Shown piece by piece: positions 1-6,727 of a stretch of 10,865 nt of DNA. Each line of letters starts with the position of its first letter. The first letter of the stretch is position 1. The notes beneath the pieces are model-generated. The model was not told where the DNA came from. It was given only the letters and a program-made list of their open reading frames with translations, and ran no database searches. The stretch is from SG8-41 sp035259205 (GTDB lineage: Bacteria; Pseudomonadota; Gammaproteobacteria; Burkholderiales; SG8-41). A program made the translations under genes and the position numbers. The stretch is from NCBI GenBank assembly GCA_035259205.1, contig DATFWO010000289.1, positions 1 to 10,865 of the forward strand. Reading direction: 5' to 3'.

Positions 1-792
1 AGCGAGGGCGGCATGGATATCGAGGAGGTAGCTGCAAACTCTCCGGAAAAGATCCACAAATTGACGATCGATCCGGGTCATGGTCTTGCGGACAAGGACG
101 GGGAAGCCGTCGCACGCAACATCGGCCTTCCGCAGGACGCGGCGCCTCAGGCGCGCGACCTGCTGAAAGCAGTCTACCGTGCGTTCGACGAAACCGACGC
201 GTCGCTCGTCGAAATCAATCCGCTGATACTGACCGGAGATGGGCGGGTTATCGCGCTGGACGCGAAGATGAATTTCGATGACAACGCGCTTTTCCGTCAT
301 CCCGAGATCCTCGCCATGCGCGACCTGGATGAGGAAGATCCGGCTGAAATCGAAGCCTCCAAATACGACCTCAATTACATTCAGCTCGACGGCAATATCG
401 GCTGCCTGGTGAACGGGGCCGGGCTCGCCATGGCGACCATGGACATCATCAAGCTCTACGGCGGGGCGCCCGCGAACTTTCTCGATGTTGGTGGCGGCGC
501 CTCGACCGAAAAGGTGACCGAAGCCTTCAAGATCATGCTGCGCAATCCGAAGTTGAAGGCGATACTGGTCAATATTTTTGGCGGCATCATGAAGTGCGAC
601 GTGATTGCCCAAGGCGTCGTGACCGCGGCGCGCGAAGTGAAGCTGAACGTACCGCTGGTGGTGCGGCTGGAAGGCACCAACGTGGATCTGGGAAAAAAGA
701 TCCTCGCCGAATCGGGCCTGCCCATAATCTCGGGCAATAACATGGCCGATGCGGCCGAAAAAGTCGTGGCGGGCGCCAAGCAGGGGAGATGA
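1..792 (+). CDS. sucC: Succinyl-CoA synthetase (ADP-forming) beta subunit, 5'-truncated by window edge
   Basis: Beta subunit of succinyl-CoA synthetase, a cytoplasmic TCA-cycle enzyme that couples succinyl-CoA cleavage to ATP or GTP formation with SucD. The reading frame is open from base 1 and begins S-E-G-G before the first ATG at 13. Since SEGG is an internal family motif, the ATG at 13 is not the start and about 125 N-terminal residues (most of the ATP-grasp domain) lie upstream. Counting from base 1, visible family blocks are NGAGLAMATMD from residue 138, the GGAPANFLDVGGGAS stretch around 155-170, and NIFGGIMKCD at 191-200 in the C-terminal CoA-ligase domain. The wording closely resembles betaproteobacterial SucC. 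The malate thiokinase beta subunit (MtkA) of serine-cycle methylotrophs is a paralogue and a less likely alternative. Stop TGA at 790-792; sucD follows after 86 bases. Confidence 0.95.
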   Translation, partial: SEGGMDIEEVAANSPEKIHKLTIDPGHGLADKDGEAVARNIGLPQDAAPQARDLLKAVYRAFDETDASLVEINPLILTGDGRVIALDAKMNFDDNALFRHPEILAMRDLDEEDPAEIEASKYDLNYIQLDGNIGCLVNGAGLAMATMDIIKLYGGAPANFLDVGGGASTEKVTEAFKIMLRNPKLKAILVNIFGGIMKCDVIAQGVVTAAREVKLNVPLVVRLEGTNVDLGKKILAESGLPIISGNNMADAAEKVVAGAKQGR

Positions 793-813
793 GGTAGGTG
801 TGCCCTCACAGCC

Positions 814-846
814 TGACCGCAGCGTTCGGGGTGAGCGGTCACTCAC
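814..846 (+). repeat. Competing inverted repeats in the sucC-sucD gap
   Basis: TGACCGC at 814-820 is the exact reverse complement of GCGGTCA at 835-841, giving a possible 7-bp stem with a 14-base loop. GTGAG at 831-835 can instead pair with CTCAC at 842-846 or with CTCAC at 805-809, so at least two mutually exclusive RNA hairpins are possible. No T-run follows, so a terminator is unlikely. The structure lies in the sucCD transcript just before the sucD ribosome site and could affect processing or translation, which is inference only. Confidence 0.35.
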
Positions 847-878
847 ATCAATTTGATGGCGGCTCAATGAGATAGCCC

Positions 879-1757
879 ATGTCCATTCTGATCGACAGGC
901 ATACGAAGGTGATCACACAAGGGATCACCGGCAAGACTGGGCAATTCCACACCAGGATGGGTAAGGACTACGCGAACGGAAAGTACTGCTACGCGGCCGG
1001 CGTGACGCCCAGGAAAGGCGGGCAGAGTTACGAGGCCATCCCCATTTTCGAGACCGTGAAAGAGGCGAAGCAGGCGACTGGTGCGACGGTTTCAGTCATT
1101 TATGTGCCGCCCCCCTATGCCGCGGCGGCCATCGACGAAGCGGTCGATGCCGGCCTCGACCTCGTGATCTGCATCACTGAAGGCATACCGGTGCGCGACA
1201 TGATCCGCACGCGTTATAAGATGCAGGGCAAGAAAACGCTGCTGGTGGGCCCAAACTGTCCGGGGGTTATTACGCCGGACGAAATCAAGATAGGTATCAT
1301 GCCGGGGCATATCCACAAGAGGGGGCCGGTCGGCGTGGTGTCCCGGTCCGGCACGTTGACCTACGAAGCGGTGGGGCAGTTGATGGAAGTGGGGCTCGGG
1401 CAATCGAGCTGCGTGGGAATCGGCGGGGACCCGGTGAACGGGCTGAAACACGTCGATGTCCTGAAGATGTTCAACGAGGACCCGCAAACGGAGGCGGTAG
1501 TGATGGTCGGCGAGATCGGCGGCACCGACGAGGAAGACGCGGCACGTTGGGCGAAGGCCAACATGAAGAAACCGATGGTCGGATTCATCGCCGGGTTGAC
1601 CGCTCCGCCCGGTAAGCGCATGGGTCATGCGGGTGCGATCATTTCCGGCGGAAAGGGCACGGCTGCCGAGAAACTGGCGGTCATGGAGGAATGCGGGATC
1701 AAGGTGACCAGGAACCCCGCGGAGATGGGGAAGTTGATGAAGTCGGTGCTGAAATAG
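879..1757 (+). CDS. sucD: Succinyl-CoA synthetase (ADP-forming) alpha subunit
   Basis: Alpha subunit of succinyl-CoA synthetase (292 residues, normal family length). It binds CoA in an N-terminal Rossmann domain and carries the phosphohistidine that relays phosphate to the nucleotide site on SucC. Visible motifs are GITGKTG at 15-21 (CoA binding), GPNCPG at 124-129, SRSGTLTYE at 155-163, and the active-site block RMGHAGAI with phosphohistidine H250. The start ATG at 879 matches the conserved MSILI N-terminus of the family, although the upstream ribosome site is weak (GAG at 869-871). It is probably co-transcribed with sucC, but the 86-base gap is wide for this pair and holds inverted repeats. 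Malate thiokinase alpha (MtkB) is a possible paralogue given the C1 genes downstream, but the sequence reads as SucD. Confidence 0.95.
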   Translation: MSILIDRHTKVITQGITGKTGQFHTRMGKDYANGKYCYAAGVTPRKGGQSYEAIPIFETVKEAKQATGATVSVIYVPPPYAAAAIDEAVDAGLDLVICITEGIPVRDMIRTRYKMQGKKTLLVGPNCPGVITPDEIKIGIMPGHIHKRGPVGVVSRSGTLTYEAVGQLMEVGLGQSSCVGIGGDPVNGLKHVDVLKMFNEDPQTEAVVMVGEIGGTDEEDAARWAKANMKKPMVGFIAGLTAPPGKRMGHAGAIISGGKGTAAEKLAVMEECGIKVTRNPAEMGKLMKSVLK

Positions 1758-1780
1758 GGCGCTCGACAATCCGTTGCTGG

Positions 1781-1801
1781 AGCCGGCGCGACTCGGCTTT
1801 T
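1781..1801 (+). terminator. Weak candidate intrinsic terminator after sucD
   Basis: AGCCG at 1781-1785 pairs with CGGCT at 1794-1798 across an 8-base loop, and the stem runs into a short T tract (1798-1801). It sits 24 bases after the sucD stop, where a terminator would be expected. The stem is only 5 bp and the T tract is short, so efficiency would be modest. Confidence 0.3.
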
Positions 1802-1947
1802 CGATCGAGCTCCGGCAGGCGTGGTGTACACGTCCACAACGACATCCGTGCGACACCGACTGCCACCGATTGCCGCTCCGGAAGCGCTTCGCGCGCGCCA
1901 AAACACGCGAATTCGACCGCTTCCTGTCGATATCGCGATCGGTCCCC

Positions 1948-1961
1948 TTGACCGCAGTCAA
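1948..1961 (+). promoter_or_regulatory. FNR/FixK-type palindrome upstream of the formate dehydrogenase genes
   Basis: The 14-mer TTGACCGCAGTCAA has perfect TTGAC/GTCAA half-sites around four central bases, matching the CRP/FNR superfamily pattern TTGA-N6-TCAA (FNR, ANR, DNR, FixK). Its centre (1954.5) lies about 41.5 bases before a start point near 1996 predicted from the TATAAT at 1985-1990. That is the classical class II activator position. A nearly identical palindrome precedes the binding-protein gene at 9725-9738. The regulator itself is not in the window. Confidence 0.6.
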
Positions 1962-1984
1962 GAATTCTCACGCAACCCCGCAAG

Positions 1985-1990
1985 TATAAT
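1985..1990 (+). promoter_or_regulatory. -10 box (TATAAT) of the predicted fdhB promoter
   Basis: A perfect sigma-70 -10 hexamer TATAAT. The hexamer 17 bases upstream (1962-1967, GAATTC) is a poor -35, which fits a promoter dependent on an activator bound at 1948-1961. The expected transcription start is near 1996-1998, on or next to the ATG at 1997. Confidence 0.55.
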
Positions 1991-1996
1991 GAGTTA

Positions 1997-3691
1997 ATGG
2001 ACAACCGGGCTTCCCACGAACCGCAGCCGCAGGGCAAACGCGCTCGCGTGCGCGCTACCCCTAAGGGACGCCAGGTCGATCCGAACGCGCACAAAGAGAT
2101 CCAGTCTTTGCTGAAGGGCGCGCCGCGCCGGCGCGACCTTTTGATCGAGCACCTGCACAAAATCCAGGACCGCCACGGCTGCATCCCGGCAGCGCACGTC
2201 GTGGCACTCGCGCGCGAGATGGGCCTCGCCATGACCGAGGTTTACGAGGTGGCGACCTTCTACCACCATTTCGACGTAATGAAGGAAGGCGACACGCCGC
2301 CCCCGCCCCTGACCGTCCGCGTCTGCGAATCGCTCTCCTGCGAGCTCGCGGGGGCGTCCCGCTTGATACGGGAACTCGCGGCCTCCGCCGGTGCCGGCGT
2401 GCGCGTCATCCCTGCACCTTGTGTCGGCCGCTGCGAACAGGCGCCGGTGGCGGTGGTCGGCCAGAATCCCGTGGCCCAGGCGACGGTCGAAAAGGTCCAG
2501 CCGCTGATTGCTGCCGGGAAAACCCGCTGCCCGGTCGGCAAGTACATCACCTACGCGGAGTACCGCCGCAAGGGGGGTTACCGGATTGCCGCAGAGTGCC
2601 TCGCTGGAAAACGCGACGCGGAAGATCTCACCAAAACCATGGAGGATTCGGGCCTGCGCGGCCTGGGAGGCGCAGGCTTCCCCGCCGGTCGCAAATGGCG
2701 CGCGGTGAAGGCCGAGCCGGCGCCGCGGCTCATGGCGATCAACATTGACGAGGGCGAGGTGGGCACCTTCAAGGACCGCTATTACCTCGAGCGCGATCCT
2801 CACCGGTTCCTGGAGGGCGCAATCATTGCGGCGTGGGCCGTGCAGATCTCCGAGATCTACATCTACCTGCGAGATGAGTACGCCGGATGCCGGGAGATCC
2901 TCGAGCGCGAGCTCACGGCGCTGCGGACCGATCCGCCGTGCCCGCTGCCCCCGATATACCTCAGGCGCGGCGCGGGCGCATACATCTGCGGCGAGGAATC
3001 GGCGATGATCGAGTCGATCGAGGGCAAGCGCGGCATGCCGCGCTTGCGACCGCCCTACGTCGCGCAGGTCGGTCTGTTCGGCTATCCCACGCTCGAACAC
3101 AACATGGAAACGCTGCACTGGGTGCGCGATATCCTCGAAAAAGGTGCGTCCTGGTTCGCGTCGCACGGCCGGCACGGACGCAAAGGGCTGCGTTCATTCT
3201 CGGTTTCGGGGCGGGTGCAAAAGCCGGGGGTCCATCTCGCCCCTGCCGGGATCACCGTGAAAGAGCTCATCGAAGAGTATTGCGGCGGCATGCTGCCCGG
3301 GCACGAGTTCTATGCTTATCTCCCGGGAGGCGCGTCGGGGGGCATACTTCCTGCGTCGATGGGCGATATTCCCCTCGACTTCGACACGCTCAACCAGTAC
3401 GGCTGCTTTATCGGCTCGGCTGCGGTGATGATCCTTTCGGACCGGGACAAGGCGGCGGCGGCGGCACGGAACCTGATGAAGTTCTTTGCGGACGAATCCT
3501 GTGGACAGTGCACGCCGTGCCGCGTGGGAACCGCCAAGGCCCTGAAGCTGATGGAGGCTGCGCGGTGGGACCAGCCGCTGCTCGAGGAGCTGTCGGTCGC
3601 GATGGCCGACGCCTCGATCTGCGGCCTGGGACAGGCCGCACCGAATCCGATACGTTGCGTGGCGAAATATTTCCCGGATGAAATCAAGTGA
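1997..3691 (+). CDS. fdhB: NAD-dependent formate dehydrogenase beta (diaphorase) subunit, NuoE-NuoF fusion
   Basis: Cytoplasmic electron-output subunit that passes electrons from the formate site to NAD+. Residues about 29-165 form a NuoE/FdsG-like thioredoxin-fold [2Fe-2S] domain with ligands C110, C115, C142 and C146. Residues about 185-564 are NuoF/FdsB-like. These include the glycine-rich FMN/NADH blocks GLRGLGGAGFPAG (219-231), NIDEGEVGTF (249-258) and GAGAYICGEE (325-334), and a [4Fe-4S] site with C502, C505 and C508 (SCGQCTPC) plus C542. The single-chain fusion and the 564-residue length match the FDH1 beta subunit of Methylorubrum (about 570 residues), whereas FdsG and FdsB are separate proteins. 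The ATG at 1997 lacks a ribosome site and lies at the predicted transcription start, so translation may be leaderless. The in-frame GTG at 2048 (V18) is the alternative and would keep all domains. The catalytic subunit follows after 39 bases. Confidence 0.92.
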   Translation: MDNRASHEPQPQGKRARVRATPKGRQVDPNAHKEIQSLLKGAPRRRDLLIEHLHKIQDRHGCIPAAHVVALAREMGLAMTEVYEVATFYHHFDVMKEGDTPPPPLTVRVCESLSCELAGASRLIRELAASAGAGVRVIPAPCVGRCEQAPVAVVGQNPVAQATVEKVQPLIAAGKTRCPVGKYITYAEYRRKGGYRIAAECLAGKRDAEDLTKTMEDSGLRGLGGAGFPAGRKWRAVKAEPAPRLMAINIDEGEVGTFKDRYYLERDPHRFLEGAIIAAWAVQISEIYIYLRDEYAGCREILERELTALRTDPPCPLPPIYLRRGAGAYICGEESAMIESIEGKRGMPRLRPPYVAQVGLFGYPTLEHNMETLHWVRDILEKGASWFASHGRHGRKGLRSFSVSGRVQKPGVHLAPAGITVKELIEEYCGGMLPGHEFYAYLPGGASGGILPASMGDIPLDFDTLNQYGCFIGSAAVMILSDRDKAAAAARNLMKFFADESCGQCTPCRVGTAKALKLMEAARWDQPLLEELSVAMADASICGLGQAAPNPIRCVAKYFPDEIK

Positions 3692-3720
3692 AATTGTGGC
3701 CATAGCTTGCGGCTGCAAGC

Positions 3721-3724
3721 GGAG
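3721..3724 (+). promoter_or_regulatory. Ribosome binding site that fixes the fdhA start
   Basis: GGAG ends 6 bases before the ATG at 3731. It favours that ATG over the upstream in-frame TTG at 3707, which would add 8 residues, and over the ATG at 3740. Confidence 0.6.
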
Positions 3725-3730
3725 CGGGCA

Positions 3731-6541
3731 ATGACAGCAATGACGAAGGAAGAGCTGGCTGCGATGCCGATCGAGTTCAAGCTCAACGGACGGGACGTGG
3801 TCGGCTATGCCAGCGAGACCCTCATACAGACCGCCAAGCGCCACGGCGTGGAGATCCCCCACCTCTGCTACAAGGAGGGCTTGCGGCCCGACGGCAACTG
3901 CCGCGCCTGCATGGTCGAGATCAAGGGCGAACGGGTGCTGGCGCCGTCTTGCTGTCGCAAGCCCGCCAAGGGAATGGAGGTCGTAACCGATAGCGCGCGC
4001 GCCGTGCACTCGCAGAAGATGGTGCTCGAGCTGTTGCTGTCCGACCTGCCGCAGGAACGCCACACCCTCGCCTCCGAACTGGACAAGTGGGCTGCCAAGC
4101 TCAAGGTCGGCAGCCCGCGGTTTGCGCCGCGGCATCAGCCCGCCGCCGATCTCTCGCACCACGGCATCGCAGTGAACCTCGATTCCTGCATCCAGTGCAC
4201 GCGTTGCGTGCGCGCCTGCCGCGAAGAGCAGGTAAACGACGTCATCGGCTATGCTTTCCGCGGCGAGCATTCGAAGATCGTCTTCGACCTGGACGATCCC
4301 ATGGGCGAGTCGACCTGCGTCGCCTGCGGCGAGTGCGTGCAGGCGTGTCCGACCGGAGCGCTGATGCCGGCATGTGGCGCCGGCATGATCCAGCCCGACA
4401 AGAAAGTGCATTCGGTGTGCCCGTATTGCGGCGTCGGCTGCCAGCTCACCTACGCGGTGAAAGGCGACAAGATCCTCTACGTCGAGGGGCGCGACGGCCC
4501 CTCCAACCACGGGCGCCTATGCGTGAAGGGCCGTTACGGCTTCGACTACGTGCACCACAAGCAGCGGCTCACGAAGCCGCTGATCCGCAAGCCGGGCGTG
4601 CCCAAGCAGGCGGAATTCACGATGGATCCCGCCAACCCGCTCGAATATTTCCGCGAGGCGAGCTGGGACGAGGCCCTCGATCTCGCGGCCGGCAAGCTGA
4701 AGGCGATCAGGGACCAGCACGGCAAGCAGGCGCTCGCCGGTTTCGGCTCGGCCAAGGGCACGAACGAAGAAGCGTATCTTTTCCAGAAGCTGGTGCGTGC
4801 CGGTTTCGGCTCGAATAATGTGGATCACTGCACGCGCCTGTGCCACGCTTCGAGCGTCGCTGCGCTGATGGAGGGCGTTGCATCGGGCGCGGTGTCCAAC
4901 CAGGTGAACGACGTCGCGCGCGCCGAAGTGATCTTCCTGATCGGCGCGAATCCGGTCTCCAATCACCCGGTCGCGGCGACCTGGATCAAGAACGCGGCCA
5001 GAAATGGTGCGGCGCTCATCTACGCCGACCCGCGCCGCTCGGAGCTCTCGCGCCACGCGCGCTACATGCTGCAATTCAAGCCCGATACCGACGTGGCGCT
5101 GCTCAATGCGATGATGCATACGATCGTCCACGAAGGGCTGGTCAACGAGGACTTCATCAAGAGCCGCACCATCGGCTACGAAGAGCTGAAAAAGAATGTC
5201 GCGGGCTACAGCCCCGAAGCGATGGCGCCGGTTTGTGGGATTCCGGCCAAGACCATCAGGGAAGTGGCGCGGCTGTTCGCGAAGTCGAAGAGCTCCATGA
5301 TCCTGTGGGGCATGGGCATCTCGCAGCACATCCACGGCACCGACAACGCTCGCTGCCTGATCGCGCTGTGCATGATCACCGGCCAGATCGGCCGACCCGG
5401 CACCGGACTGCACCCTCTGCGCGGGCAGAACAACGTGCAGGGGGCATCCGATTCGGGCCTGATACCGATGGTCTTCCCCGACTACCAGCGCGTCGACAAT
5501 GCCGATGCGCGCGCGCGCTTCGAGAAGCTGTGGGGCGCGACGCTCGACCCGAAGCCCGGGCTGACCGTGGTGGAGATCGTGCACGCCATACTCGACGACA
5601 AGATCCGCGGCATGTACATCATGGGCGAGAACCCCGCGATGTCCGATCCCGACGCGCACCATGCGCGCGCGGCGTTCGCCAAGCTCGAGCACCTGGTGGT
5701 GCAGGAGATTTTCCTTACGGAGACATGCTATTACGCCGACGTCATACTTCCCGCGACGGCGTGGCCGGAAAAGGTGGGCACGGTCACCAACACCGACCGC
5801 ATGGTGCAGCTCGGGCGCAAGGCCCTGGAGCCACCGGGCGATGCGAGGGAAGACCTGTGGATCATCCAGGAGATCGCGCGGCGCGTCGGGCTTGCGTGGA
5901 ACTACCACGGTCCCGCGGACGTATTCAATGAAATGCGCAAGGGCATGAATTCGATCGCCGGCATTACCTGGGAGCGGCTCGAAGAAGAGAGTTGCGTGAC
6001 CTATCCGTGCGAAAAGGAGGGCGATCCGGGAGAACCGGTGGTGTTCGTCGACCGGTTCCCCACGGCCACGGGACGCGCCAAGCTCGTGCCCGTGGACATC
6101 ATCCCCGCGGCCGAGCGACCCGATCGCGAGTTCCCGTTCGTGCTCATTACCGGCCGCCAGCTCGAGCACTGGCATACCGGCGCGATCACGCGGCGCGCAT
6201 CGGTGCTCGATGCAATCGAATCGGAACCGGTGGCTTCCCTGCATCCGCTCGACCTCGATGCGATCGGCGCGAAGCCCGGAGACGTGATCACCGTCGAATC
6301 GCGCCGCGGCATCATCTCGCTCTACGCGCGTGCGGACGACGGCACGCCGCGCGGGGCGGTGTTCATTCCCTTCTGCTTCTACGAGGCGGCGGCGAACCTG
6401 CTGACCAACCCGGTGCTCGATCCGTTCGGCAAGATACCGGAGTTCAAGTACTGCGCGGTGAAGGTGACACACGGCGGGGAGCTCACACCGCGTTCCAGCT
6501 ACGGCGGCGGACAAACGCTCGCCCGGCGGCAGATCGCCTAG
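3731..6541 (+). CDS. fdhA: NAD-dependent formate dehydrogenase catalytic alpha subunit (Mo/W-bis-MGD)
   Basis: Catalytic subunit (936 residues from the ATG at 3731) that oxidises formate to CO2 and feeds electrons to FdhB; related enzymes can also reduce CO2. Domains in order: an N-terminal [2Fe-2S] domain (C46, C57, C60, C74 or C75); two ferredoxin-type [4Fe-4S] sites (C153/C156/C159/C163 and C196/C199/C202/C206); the proximal [4Fe-4S] site CPYCGVGC with C230, C233, C237 and C264; and the molybdopterin oxidoreductase core. In CTRLCH, C371 aligns with the selenocysteine of E. coli FdhF and is the likely metal ligand, followed by catalytic H372. R564 in LRGQNNVQG corresponds to the catalytic arginine. 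The C-terminal part, with GRQLEHWHTG, is the dinucleotide-binding domain. No cysteine occurs between residues 76 and 152, so the His/Cys3 [4Fe-4S] site of NuoG-like relatives appears to be missing. Mo versus W cannot be told from sequence. Confidence 0.93.
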   Translation: MTAMTKEELAAMPIEFKLNGRDVVGYASETLIQTAKRHGVEIPHLCYKEGLRPDGNCRACMVEIKGERVLAPSCCRKPAKGMEVVTDSARAVHSQKMVLELLLSDLPQERHTLASELDKWAAKLKVGSPRFAPRHQPAADLSHHGIAVNLDSCIQCTRCVRACREEQVNDVIGYAFRGEHSKIVFDLDDPMGESTCVACGECVQACPTGALMPACGAGMIQPDKKVHSVCPYCGVGCQLTYAVKGDKILYVEGRDGPSNHGRLCVKGRYGFDYVHHKQRLTKPLIRKPGVPKQAEFTMDPANPLEYFREASWDEALDLAAGKLKAIRDQHGKQALAGFGSAKGTNEEAYLFQKLVRAGFGSNNVDHCTRLCHASSVAALMEGVASGAVSNQVNDVARAEVIFLIGANPVSNHPVAATWIKNAARNGAALIYADPRRSELSRHARYMLQFKPDTDVALLNAMMHTIVHEGLVNEDFIKSRTIGYEELKKNVAGYSPEAMAPVCGIPAKTIREVARLFAKSKSSMILWGMGISQHIHGTDNARCLIALCMITGQIGRPGTGLHPLRGQNNVQGASDSGLIPMVFPDYQRVDNADARARFEKLWGATLDPKPGLTVVEIVHAILDDKIRGMYIMGENPAMSDPDAHHARAAFAKLEHLVVQEIFLTETCYYADVILPATAWPEKVGTVTNTDRMVQLGRKALEPPGDAREDLWIIQEIARRVGLAWNYHGPADVFNEMRKGMNSIAGITWERLEEESCVTYPCEKEGDPGEPVVFVDRFPTATGRAKLVPVDIIPAAERPDREFPFVLITGRQLEHWHTGAITRRASVLDAIESEPVASLHPLDLDAIGAKPGDVITVESRRGIISLYARADDGTPRGAVFIPFCFYEAAANLLTNPVLDPFGKIPEFKYCAVKVTHGGELTPRSSYGGGQTLARRQIA

Positions 6542-6711
6542 CGCCGATTGACCAACGAAGGAATGCCCCTCGTGGCCTGCCGGGCTCGTGCAAGGCCGCA
6601 TAGAGCGTAGACGCGGAGAACATTGCAACAACTGCAGCGGGGCGGCGCTGTTGCTTCCCCCTAGACGCTCCGGCACACTGCGCCTTCGCGTAGCGGCGGT
6701 TCAATCCCTTA

Positions 6712-6718
6712 GAAGAGG
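6712..6718 (+). promoter_or_regulatory. Ribosome binding site of fhs
   Basis: GAAGAGG ends 9 bases before the ATG at 6728, and 15 bases before the second in-frame ATG at 6734, so the first ATG is preferred. Confidence 0.55.
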
Positions 6719-6727
6719 AAAAACAGC

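Noticed and set aside
1915..1944. GACCG/CGGTC inverted repeat and CGATATCG/ATCGCGAT palindromes upstream of the FNR-type site
   Set aside because: Arms are 5 bp with a 20-base spacing, and short self-complementary words are expected by chance in this composition.
1691..1989. Small + strand open frames running from the end of sucD into the gap before fdhB
   Set aside because: They are low-complexity, Arg-rich translations without a ribosome site or recognisable domain. The gap is better explained by regulatory DNA.
3707..3730. TTG start for fdhA giving 8 extra residues
   Set aside because: The ATG at 3731 has GGAG at good spacing and TTG is a rare start. The extra residues show no conserved character.
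6572..6599. Stem-loop after fdhA as a terminator separating fhs
   Set aside because: The stem is 7 bp with a wobble pair and a 14-base loop, and no T tract follows.
4517..6676. Very long open frame on the minus strand opposite fdhA (719 codons), with similar long ones opposite fhs (6701-8251) and the TerC/Usp genes (8176-9513)
   Set aside because: These mirror the codon positions of well-identified + strand genes in GC-rich DNA. Their translations are rich in Arg, His and Ala and show no recognisable family motifs.
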